Assembly (NCBI GenBank): GCA_963989245.1
Contig: OZ022351.1
Location: 28,625,726-28,689,725 of the forward strand
Length of the DNA: 64,000 nt
Origin: Nansenia antarctica
Lineage: Eukaryota > Chordata > Actinopteri > Argentiniformes > Microstomatidae
Reading direction: 5' to 3'
Shown: positions 54,815 through 64,000 of the stretch, piece after piece
Numbering within the stretch: the first letter of the stretch is position 1
How the letters are laid out: the number at the start of each line of letters is the position of its first letter
Program-made: the position numbers and the translations under genes
Notes under the pieces: generated by a model
The model's input: only the letters and a program-made list of their open reading frames with translations
What the model was told of the DNA's origin: nothing
Database searches by the model: none

Positions 54815-57480
54815 GCTCAACATGTTTGGACATTGCTTGTGGCGTCCCCCAGGGGTCAGTGTTGGGCCCAAAACTGTTGTATATCAATGACATATGCAAA
54901 GTATCAAAGCTACTAAAGAGGGTATTATTTGCATATTATACAAATAGTTTCTGTTCCGGGGATTTAAAACAACGACTAGAGGACATCACTACAGAAATGG
55001 GTTTTGTATATCAAACTGTGGAGTGAAGCTATGGAACAGTTTGAATGTGGAGTTAAAGCAATGTCCAAACATAATCCTAGTCTTCATAATGTACAGGGAT
55101 GATGGGGGGGGGGGGGTGATAATCACAAGATGTTTACAGGGGTTATTCTTTATTTATTATCATTTGGCTTCCAAAATATTTATTCTGTATTTTCTTTTTT
55201 TAATGTAATTAAGTATGTAAATATGATATTTGACTTTTGGGTACGCAGTATTTGTATATATTATGAGAGTATTAATTTGTGCATTTGAACAGGAAGCATC
55301 TTCATGATTTATGGAGTCGGATATCGGTTGGGATTGAATAAGTTTGTACTTCTTCTGACTCCTTTTCCTTACAGAAATAAATTAACTAGTATAATGAGAT
55401 ACAATAAAAAGGAATATTATAATAAACTATTGGAACAACACAGAAGTAATACACAAGGTACATGGAAAGTGCTAAACAGCATAATTAAAAAGGGTACAAA
55501 AAAATCTGACTATCCAAATGACTTTAATAAAGATAAAGAGATTGTCGATGAGTTTAATGATTACTTTGTCAATGTTGGCTATAACTTAGCAAATGAAATT
55601 GTGGACCCAATAACAAAGGACGGTGTAGACGAAGATATTATTGATATAAACACTATTACCATATTTCTGAAGAGAATTGAAGAGAATGAACTGATTGATG
55701 TGGTAACCAAATTTAAGAATAAAAAATCTACAGATTGTAATGACATAGATATGAGACTAGTAAAACATATTATAGAATATAATTGCAAAGCCACTGACTC
55801 ATATCTGTAACCAATCATTTCAAACCGGCATATTTCCCAACCAAATGAAAATAGCAAAGGTCATTCCTATCTACAAAAATGGAAACAAGCACAGTTTTTC
55901 GAACTATAGACAAATGTCTCTCCTTCCTCAGTTTTCAAAAAATATTAGAAAAACGTTTTGTAGTAAGACTGGACGATTTTACAGAAAAACAAAACCTACT
56001 GAGTGACCATCAATTTGGATTTAGAGCAAATCAATCCACTACAATGGCAGTGATGGAATTGATTGAAAAAATATCCACAAAAATTGAAAGTAAAGATTAT
56101 ACTGTAGGGATATTCATAGATCTAAAAAAGGCATTTGATACTATTGATCATAGATTATTAATAAGAAAACTTGATAGATATGGCATTAGAGGGATAGCAA
56201 ATGTATGGATTAGAAACTATCTTGATAAGACACCAGTATGTACAAATAAACAATGATACATCTGAACTGCTAAGGGTCACATGTGGGGTCCCACAAGGTT
56301 CCGTGCTGGGTCCAAAGCTGTTTATTTTGTACATCAATGATATTTGTAATGTGTCCAAGTTGTTAAATGTTGTTTTGTTTGCAGATGATACAAATTTATT
56401 TCGTTCTGGCAAAGATTTGGAGCAGCTTCTGGATACAGTGGAAACGGAACTAAAAACTATAAAATGATGGTTTGACACAAACAAGTTGTCATTGAACTTA
56501 GGAAAAACTAAACTTATGATATTTGGAAATCGAAAAATTAATAGTCAAGTACAAATCAAGATAGATAATGTTGAAATTGAAAGAGTTTATGAAAACACAT
56601 TTTTGGGAGTTGTTATAGACCACAAACTATGTTGGAAAACACACATAAACTACTTAAAGACTAAAATATCAAAGTCTATTGCAATACTGCATAAAACGAA
56701 AGACATACTTAATCCAAATTCATTACACATATTGTACCGTTCTCTAATAGTTCCATACATACCTTACTGTGTGGAAGTGTGGGGAAACACATACAAAACA
56801 ATCACAAATCCAAAATGTATTTACTACAGAAAAGAACTATACGAATTATAAACAGAGCTGCCTATCAAGAACCAACTAACAAATTATTCATAAACACCTA
56901 TGATCTCAAATTTAAAGAATTGGTGGACTTCAAAATGGCACAAGTAATGTATAAAGTAAAAAATAAGATGCTTCCAGACTGTATCCAGAGACTATTTCAA
57001 GTTAGACAGAGTAATTACAAACTCAGAGGAATATGTATGTTTATGAAAACAAAGATTAGAACAAATGCAAAACAAAGATGTATAACAGTTAAAGGAGTTA
57101 ACTTATGGAATACTTTTGAAAAGGAAATGAAAATGTGTAGTACACTTATTTAGTAAAAGGATTTAAAAAATTATAAAAAAATAAGATGATTAACAAGTAT
57201 AAAACAGAGGTTTAAATATAGTTTTTGTTTGGTATTTTTTGAACTTTTTGTTGACATGCGTAAGTGAAATTTTGTTTTGATTATGCATTTTGTTTTGATT
57301 ATGCATTCATGGAAAAAACGAAAAAAAAAACATTCATGTAACAAGGGTAGGCGCAATAAGCCATGGCTTCAGCCTACACACCTTTTTGGTCCTGGTGTTA
57401 TGCATTGTGACTGTGTATTTTTTTATATCTGTATTGTGAATTGTATAGGGGACTAAAATAAACATTCTCAATCAAATATG
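54815..57480 (+). mobile_element. Decayed CR1/L2-group LINE (copy B)
   Basis: Counterpart of 23640-26250. It keeps some parts that A has lost (an in-frame linker at 55304-55810, and VPQGSVLGPK in the first scrap at 54845), while both have stops elsewhere. Confidence 0.8.
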
Positions 57481-57740
57481 TGAAGTTTTTTTTTTAAACT
57501 AAATTAAATGTGCAATAATTTATTTTGCTTTATACTTTTTGATTCTATTAGTTTTGCTTTTGTTTTTCCGTTATATTCATTATTGTTACTGTTTTGCACA
57601 TATTTGAAATAAACATCTCAATCAATACATTTTTCATATTCAAGTGCCTATTTGTTGCATCGTACATTAAACATATAACCCACTACTAATTGATCAGCAG
57701 CCATTACACCTCTACCAGACTCTTGTAGATAACGCCTTAC

Positions 57741-57837
57741 CTGGGATCAGGGAATCGTTACGGCAGTCATAGAGCATCCCAAGGCTGAAGGGTCGCCCCA
57801 GGGCTGCCAGCTGAGGATTCATTTCAAGTTCAAGAAC
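57741..57837 (-). CDS. SNTX-FN3-GTPase copy B, first coding exon
   Basis: ATG at 57822-57820, donor CCCAG|GTAAGG. Relative to A it lacks 12 bp (residues STVV) within the coding part and 6 bp just upstream of the ATG. It keeps LAALGRPFSLGMLYDCR and the phase, with S for A near the end. Confidence 0.85.
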
Positions 57838-58466
57838 CTGAAACAACACATTTGGATTTGTTTTACAGGAGGTCAGGTAATTGTGATGAGTATAGTATCC
57901 ATGGTTCAACAAGTATTCAACAGTTAAGGAAAATCACCTCAGTCCTCAACAAAGAGCTGCAGATAGTATTTAACTGAATACAAACTTGTCCTGAACATAT
58001 CCAAGACTAGGAACATTGTATTTGGATCAAAACACTTCATCAAGTATTAAACCACAACTGAATTTGGCAATGAACAATGCTGCTATTGAGCAAGTACAGG
58101 AAACAAAGCTTCTTGGTGTAACTCTGGACTGTAAACTAACATGGTCAAAGCATATAGACTCACTTCTGCTTGTTCTTTCATTTGTAAAATAAATAAATAT
58201 GAATGTAAATTCTGAAAACTCCTGTCTGTTTGTATAGGCAGCTGACACTTAGCTCTGATGCACACACTTACAAATGTTCTCACGCACAAGAAGCTGATAG
58301 GTGATGAATGATGATGCTGGAGGTATGTAGTGAAATGTCCAACTGAAATGAAATGTACAATAATTTCAATCAATTTTTGTAAATCAATGAACATATTTCA
58401 TCTCAAGGAGCAAGGGGACAGGTCATGAACAAATTATACATCAAATAATGTTGTGTTGTTACTTAC

Positions 58467-58692
58467 AAGTGCTCTGTCCCTGAGAAAGTTCAGGTCTTGA
58501 GCTAAGGAAGTATGCAGGGAACTGTAAATGAAATAACACATTCATTAAATTCAATCAAAGGCTGTTACAATGGACAGGGTCATTGATAGTAAAGGGGTTT
58601 ATAGGTTAATACTCACACGTGTTGTGTTCCTGCCTGTGAAGGAGATGTTGGTAGATAATGAAGGCTGGTTCTCAGAAGGGAACTGCTTTATA
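58467..58692 (-). promoter_or_regulatory. Promoter and noncoding exons of SNTX-like gene B
   Basis: TATAAAG at 58692-58686, first-exon donor at 58617 (GTGAGT), second noncoding exon 58521-58467. The layout is as in copy A, so both copies have their own promoter. Confidence 0.45.
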
Positions 58693-59123
58693 GCAGCTTT
58701 TTGATAGGCCACACCCCTCTCTTACCTCATCTGGTCAAACTAGCACATGTTTGCATCCTATAATAATAATAATAATAACTTCTATCTGTATATGGCTTTT
58801 CCTGCAAACGTTGCAGCTCAGAGTGCAGCCCGGTCACCACCTCTTCCAAAGACTTTCATCCGGAAAAAGGTTCCAGTCTATCAAGACCAAAACCTCCACC
58901 CAGGGCTTAAAGTGGGAAAAAATCCTGTGCCTGAAACTTTTTCTTGGGGAGGGGGTCACAGTATCAGATACTGGGAGAGCGGGTACAGAAGACAGCTTCT
59001 TATCTCAATGTTTAAATGCATTAATACTATTTTATAGTCAATACAAAATATATGTCTCAATGTTAAAATGCATTAATACTGTTTTATACTCAATACAAAA
59101 TAAAATAATATATTTAGATGTCT

Positions 59124-59470
59124 TTAAAAGAACAAACTGATTAAATCACTTAAGGCCAAACTGATTGCATCACTTATTAAGCCACTATCACTATAACAAT
59201 AGATCAATAGATCTACATCAAGTAGAATACTGATGACTAGTGACCAGTCAAGACCATTGGACTCCAGGATATCTTTGAGCTCCTGCATGAGGGCTGATGA
59301 GTTGGCGATGTTTACTTTCCTGCTGGCTAGGTGTTGTGTTGTTACTTTGGCCAGATCATGGATTTTGTCCATGTTAAGATTAGTAGCTTCGTCGATATTC
59401 ATTGAAAACTTTGCTTTTTTAAGCTTTTCACACAGCCGTTTTTTAAATTTCCGGGACAGATGTAACCAGT
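59124..59470 (-). pseudogene. hAT/ZBED-like fragment (copy B)
   Basis: Counterpart of 28011-28345 with one residue change in KIHDLAK. Confidence 0.4.
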
Positions 59471-59540
59471 GGGGTTAATTGGTAAATCATGCCCACTTGG
59501 CATATTCTCCATAATTAGCTTACCTGTGACAAGTGCCTGT

Positions 59541-60042
59541 GGCTGTGTTCGGAATTGTATACTAGCATACTGCATACTAGCATACTCAAAGAGTATATAC
59601 TGCATACTGCATACTAAATTCATAATTAAGTAGGTGGTTAAGTATCCGAAAATCAGCCGATCATTATGCATTCATCAGAGCAACGCATCCGGGTACTTTC
59701 CCCTCCCGTAATGTCCACGCCCCTTTTTGGGTGATAGAAGCGGAGAAGTTTGAATGGCGGTCAATGGGAATTTCTGGTCATACTGCATACTAGCATACTC
59801 AATGAGAATATACTGCATACTGCCTACTAAATTCATAATGGGCCGGTTTCAGAGACAAGGCTTAAGCCTAGTCCTGGACTAAATCACACTTTCAATGTAA
59901 AATCTCCATTGAAGATGTTTTTTAGTCTAGGATTAGTCTTAAGCCTTGTCTGTGAAACCGGCCCAATAAGTATGTGAAAACCAGCCGACCATTTACACTG
60001 CATGCATACCTCCTCCCAGAATGCATTTCGAACACAGCCACT
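59541..60042. mobile_element. MITE nested inside a MITE (copy B)
   Basis: Counterpart of 28411-28919. Confidence 0.8.
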
Positions 60043-60149
60043 GTCTGCACCTGACTAGTAGTCAAATGACCAACCAGCAAACGTTACGTATATACATGTA
60101 AATAGTAAGAACACATGTACATAGTAAGATAGCACATGACTGTCTACAG

Positions 60150-61165
60150 CAGTGGTTCCCAACCGGGGGTACGCGGACCCCTAGGGGTACGTGAGGGGAT
60201 TGCAGGGGGTACGTGGAAAGATTTGGAATTATAATTTATTTCCCTTTCCAAAAAAATAATTAAATATAGTCGTTTCATAAACCTGTTGTTAAAATGGTAC
60301 GCTGCAACTTAAGTTCCTCCACGACAGGTGATGACTGTAACACAAGTGGTAGTCACGTCACATTTAAATCACGTTCATTTACGTTCATTTACGCGCGCAC
60401 GTCAGCTAGGCCTGTCAGTATACCGCAAAGATGGACAGATGGCTAAAACGACCAGCTACAGTAACGGTCAGATCAGAGGCAGATCAGACGGTCAGATCAG
60501 AGGCAGATCAGACGGTCAGATCAGAGAAAAAAAGAAAAAAAGGACCCCGCTATTATTTGGAAACATATGTTTTGTGGGGATTTACATGTACATCGGCTGA
60601 TCCACCACAGCCACAGTGCTTTTTCTGCGGCGAAGTCCTGGCTAATAATTCAATGAAGCCAGCCCATTTACAGCGACACCAGAGCACCAAACACCTAGCA
60701 ACTGTTGGTAAAACTGACGACTTTTTCAAGCGAAAACTGTCAGAGTTCAAGTCAAGTCAGGCTACACTGAAAAAAGTGGCAAGTGTGTCAAGCAAAGCAC
60801 TGGAGGCGTCCTATGCTGTTTCATTACTAGTGGCTAAGTCAAAAACCCCACATTCAATCGCCGAAGATCTGATTTTGCCTGCCGCTATGATTTTGGCTAA
60901 AACTATGCTGGACAAGAAAGCAGCTGACGCGCTCAAGTTGGTACCATTATCAAACAATACCGTCTCCCGTCGGATTGATGATATGTCCATAAATATTGTC
61001 GGACAAGTGGTGGATAAAATGAAGCAAGCAGGTCAGTTCGCTTTGCAATTAGATGAAATGACCGACGTTAGTGGGGAGGCTCAGCTGCTGGCTTTTGTGC
61101 GTTATAAAGAAGAGTCGGACATAAATGAGCATATCTTGTTTTGCAAGACGCTGCATCTTGTTTGC
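60150..61165 (+). mobile_element. 5' part of an autonomous hAT (ZBED-type) transposon
   Basis: Starts CAGTGGTTCCCAACCGGGGG, a typical hAT terminal repeat, exactly where segment B stops matching A. Transposase coding follows; the element is cut off near 61165 and no matching right terminus is visible. Confidence 0.85.
60431..61165 (+). pseudogene. hAT transposase, truncated (ZBED5-like)
   Basis: ATG at 60431. The N-terminus carries an 8-residue repeat (RSEADQTV). A BED-type zinc finger follows (CFFCGEVLANNSMKPAHLQR, H...H). The first part of the catalytic domain follows, with FALQLDEMTDVSGEAQLLAF supplying a catalytic Asp. The frame then runs into foreign sequence after HILFCKTLHL. The RNase H-like remainder and C-terminal dimerisation domain are missing, so it cannot transpose. 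ZBED5-type domesticated relatives exist, but the attached terminal repeat argues for a transposon copy. Confidence 0.8.
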
Positions 61166-61171
61166 ATCCCT

Positions 61172-61222
61172 GATGATACTGGAGAGCATTGGCAAGCCGG
61201 GTGATGGCACAGAGACAAGTCA
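61172..61222 (+). repeat. Segment shared with the 39.5 kb locus (part 1)
   Basis: GATACTGGAGAGCATTGGCA and the following ~25 bases match the minus strand of 39510-39556 with few differences. They encode ILESIGKPGDGTET in one frame. Confidence 0.8.
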
Positions 61223-61239
61223 GGTCTACCCCGCCACAG

Positions 61240-62065
61240 GGGGTCGACCGAGGAGTTCATTCACTGTCACCACCTCTTCCAGCCCCTCAGCATCAACGGC
61301 CAGCTGGTTGAACAGGTACAGTCTTTCAAGTACCTGGGGACAGAGATTGACATCTCTCTGTCCTTCTCCCAGCATACTGACTTAATCTATAAAAAGGCCC
61401 AGCAGCGCCTCCACCTGCTGAGGAAGCTCAGGGCTTTTAACGTCAGCAAGGACATTTTAACCCTGGTTTACAAATCACTCATTGAATCCATTCTCACCTT
61501 CAATAACACATCCTGGTACAACTCCCTCACTGTTAAACACAAAACCAAACTCTCCCGTATAGTCAATCAGGCAAGTAAAATCATCGGCTCACCTCAAACC
61601 CCCCTGTCTGAAATCTACAACCGGTCACTAATCAGAAAAGCCACACAAATCACACAGGACCCCTCTCACCCCCTCCACCAATCATTTCAGCCACTTCCAT
61701 CAGGCCGCCGTTATAGAACTCCACTGGCCCGGAAAAACACATATAAAAAATCATTCATTCCCACTGCAACCACCGCCCTGAACATTTTAAAATAGGAAGC
61801 ACACTGCATTTGAGCATTTTAGCTTTTTAAATCATAATACTGTTTTTATTACTATTATTTTTAAATGACTAGACTTTTCAAATAGGCACTACATAAACAC
61901 TGTTATATCTGTCTGTTTTTATTGTATGTATTAATGTATGTGACCTATGTGTGTTTTAATGTGGAAACTGTATTCTTGAGCTGCACTTCTGCCTGTCAAA
62001 GGAGAATTTCTGTCACTCTGTGACAGACAATAAAGCATTCTTGAATCTTGAATCTTGAATCTCTT
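61240..62065 (+). mobile_element. 5'-truncated CR1/L2-group LINE 3' end
   Basis: Encodes the end of ORF2 (LSINGQLVEQVQSFKYLGTE, ...SGRRYRTPLARKNTYKKSF, NILK, stop at about 61795), a 3' UTR with ACAATAAAGCATTC, and a (TTGAATC)n tail at 62040-62063. Confidence 0.88.
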
Positions 62066-62098
62066 TCACAGATAACAGGTCTCCTCTCTTTTTCAGGT

Positions 62099-62285
62099 CC
62101 CAAGGTCCTTCTGCAGTGGCCTGATGTCCTACCAGCAGCAGAGAGGCAGTTCTGATTGTGGGCTGTTTGCTGTTGCGAACAGTCTCACTCTCTGCAGAGG
62201 TGAGGACCCAGCAAGCATGGAATATCGTCAGTCTGCTTATGCGGCACCACCAACAACAAAAGTTTGCCAGTATGCTGATGTCTAG
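62099..62285 (+). pseudogene. ULP1-like (C48) cysteine protease fragment
   Basis: The frame reads QQQRGSSDCGLFAVANSLTL, then CRGEDPASMEYRQSAY, stop at 62285. Q..(6)..C in QQRGSSDCG corresponds to the oxyanion-hole Gln and catalytic Cys of ULP1/SENP proteases. The preceding CTCTCTTTTTCAG looks like an acceptor. The catalytic His and Asp would lie upstream and are not found. It is probably a captured or decayed exon. Confidence 0.45.
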
Positions 62286-62329
62286 CTAGCTAGCTGATTT
62301 ACTACATTGTTTTAAGGCACATTTTCCTG

Positions 62330-62476
62330 CTTTCAGGCTGGGCACCTCCTGACCCCATTCCCCAGCTCCATATGGATGTCCAAGCACAGCCCAGTCAGTG
62401 TACACCATGGACGTTAGTGTGCACTGCATCTGCCCCTAACCCTCAGGAGAGGATCCAGCAGGAGGAGTGCACTTAA
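62330..62476 (+). pseudogene. Possible exon ending in the motif shared with 39.5 kb
   Basis: After TTTCCTGCTTTCAG an open frame reads GWAPPDPIPQLHMDVQAQPS and ends NPQERIQQEECT before TAA. CTAACCCTCAGGAGAGGATC and the next bases match the minus strand of 39483-39509. Confidence 0.4.
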
Positions 62477-62479
62477 ATG

Positions 62480-63060
62480 CATCATATATACCCATTGATT
62501 CTTGAAGAACTTATAAATGCCTCATGAGTTAACTTTAACTGTCTTACTCCATCAGAATCGAAAATATAAGCATGTGTTATTGTTTGTAAACAATGTAGTT
62601 GTAACAACTATCATATTGTCATCATGGATGGTCAATTCATGCATAATAGCTCATTCTATGGAATTGAGAGTGGTTACATTTCACCAGCCCCGTCCCTCAA
62701 CTGTTTACCCCCAAAAAAGTGGCGCGGAGACCTCTTTTGTTGTTGTTTGAATCCCAGATTGCCCCCTTAAATGAACTTCGTAAGTAGGCCTATTTGGGAA
62801 AGCTGTGGGTATTTTGTCTTTCACTTGCGTTGTTAGCTTTGTTAATCTCTGGAGTGGTTGTATTTTGTAAATATGTAATGTTTGTTAGTAAATCATTGAA
62901 AGTTAAACTTGCCTTGCTTCATTTATTTTGAATGGGAACTGTCTGACTTCTCACATGATACTTCAGAGTTGCGAGAGCACTGGAACATTGCCGATACTCT
63001 AAATGCCCTCTGAAACTTGAAAATGGCTTGTTCAAGACATTAGGAAAATAACAATGAGAT
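62480..63060. other. Unassigned sequence
   Basis: No coding region, RNA gene or repeat family recognised. Confidence 0.4.
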
Positions 63061-63110
63061 ACATTTAGCAGACGCCTTATTCCAAAGCGACTTACAATCG
63101 ATACATTTGA
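63061..63110 (-). mobile_element. SINE tail fragment
   Basis: The minus strand GTAAGTCGCTTTGGAATAAG with GCGTCTGCTAAATG matches the tail of the 13933-14060 SINE family. Confidence 0.65.
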
Positions 63111-63538
63111 CTAAGCAAGTGAATAATCAATCCACCAGTCGTATCAGGAAGAGTAATCTAGCTCAGGCCATGGGCCATTGGCAGTCTCAGTGATAGAAGG
63201 AAAAAGTACCTTGCATACTGTAGCTCACTGACTATTTATGGATCCGGAAACAAACAAAAAGAAAACTTTGGAATTAGGTGTGACTAGAAGATGACGTTTG
63301 AAAACGTCAACAATCATTCCTTATCGTTAGAATTTGACTGCGTCACCCAGGTAGTCACAGATGAAGTGATAGTGAAACAGAGAATGCTTTCATCCCTTTT
63401 CAAGAATAAGATAAAATCATGATGGGTGAATGAGCAATGTATTGGGGTGAGTCTGAGTGAAACTATGATGGTGATGTCCGTAATTCAACCAACTTCATAT
63501 TTTACCAGAGTATCTTAGTAAACCAACAGGATATTTTC

Positions 63539-63539
<1 letters not shown>

Positions 63540-63572
<33 letters not shown>

Positions 63573-63690
63573 TTTTATTTCTATAGCTCTTTTCCTGCAA
63601 ACGTTGCAGCTCAAAGTGCTCCAATCATTATATAATCATAATTTAATGATTTGGTCAAATATTAAAAAGATGTATTTTTAGTCTGTGTCA
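63540..63690 (-). mobile_element. L2-type LINE/SINE 3' end with (AAT)n
   Basis: (ATA)n followed on the plus strand by GCTCTTTTCCTGCAAACGTT and AAAGTGCTCCAATCATTATA, the same family as 16036-16372. The remaining bases to 64000 show nothing recognisable. Confidence 0.7.
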
Positions 63691-64000
63691 GTAATGACTG
63701 ATTGACAACTGTGAGGATTTGGCACACACTCAACACACAAACAGGTTTTCGATTTTCCTGTAATCCTAGACGAACTGTCATGTCACTCAATGAACAGCAA
63801 TGTTTTATGTTCCTCACACTTCCTCATACTACAAACAATCGTAACCAAGAGGCATATTTTTAGAATCGGATCATTGTCGGTTATGTTAGGAAAATATGTC
63901 TGTACCAGAGAAATCACACCTAAACCTTTCTGTACAGTCTTATTATACATGTGTACATTTTCTAATATGGTAAACCAGTAGGTCTTAGATCTAAGTATGG

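Larger units (their letters stand above)
41352..60149. repeat. Segmental duplication, copy B
   Basis: Direct repeat of 5848-29027. It starts in the NSUN6 intron just before the (absent) exon 8 and ends at GTCTACAG, where a hAT element begins. Private features are the empty LINE site at about 41690-41705, a 1,085-bp insertion at 45561, an extra 170-bp unit near 53861 and many small indels. Confidence 0.95.

Noticed and set aside
5848..60149. The two segments as alleles wrongly assembled in tandem
   Set aside because: B's left flank (41352) does not match A's left flank, which an allele should. Not fully excluded; read depth would decide.

Overview
The window looks like teleost fish genomic DNA. 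It has vertebrate-style split genes with GT/AG introns, very dense (CA)n and (ATT)n microsatellites, and a fish-type transposon load: L2/CR1-like LINEs, an L1-Tx1-like LINE, a Mag-like Gypsy element, hAT, Harbinger and foldback MITE remnants, and tRNA-derived SINEs. It also carries a gene of the stonustoxin-like (SNTX) superfamily that is typical of fish. I cannot name the species.

Three host loci can be read, all on the minus strand. (1) A complete NSUN6 gene (tRNA/mRNA m5C methyltransferase) spans about 1.1-16.6 kb in eleven coding exons, from the start codon at 16583 to the last exon at 1961-1742. (2) A single-copy-like gene with SNTX (perforin-like), two fibronectin III and P-loop GTPase domains is at 19554-26610, with noncoding 5' exons and a TATA box near 27516. 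(3) A poorly defined coiled-coil/membrane gene or gene relic lies at 38.65-40.02 kb and contains a coding 33-bp minisatellite.

The main architecture is a direct segmental duplication. Segment A (5848-29027) reappears as segment B (41352-60149); both have a core of about 17.7 kb once private transposons are removed. B carries a second intact SNTX-FN3-GTPase gene (50571-57822) and only NSUN6 exons 1-7. Its left edge falls about 15 bp before the exon 8 acceptor site, so the B copy of NSUN6 is a truncated pseudogene. Private insertions separate the copies: a 5.4 kb L1-Tx1 LINE in A, whose empty site survives in B; a 1,085 bp hAT-like element in B; and a truncated hAT transposon exactly at the right end of B.

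The 12.3 kb spacer between A and B is mostly nested transposons: a full-length, almost unmutated Mag-like Gypsy element (30607-35323) inside a CR1/L2-group LINE, next to a Harbinger relic. The right end (60.15-64 kb) is a mosaic of a hAT transposase fragment, a LINE 3' end, a ULP1-like protease fragment and sequence shared with the 39.5 kb locus.

The most unusual signals are two NSUN6 exons whose 3' ends, donor sites included, have been amplified together with the adjacent intronic (CA)n (17 copies at exon 9, 4 at exon 10), and the near-identical duplicated pair of SNTX-FN3-GTPase genes.
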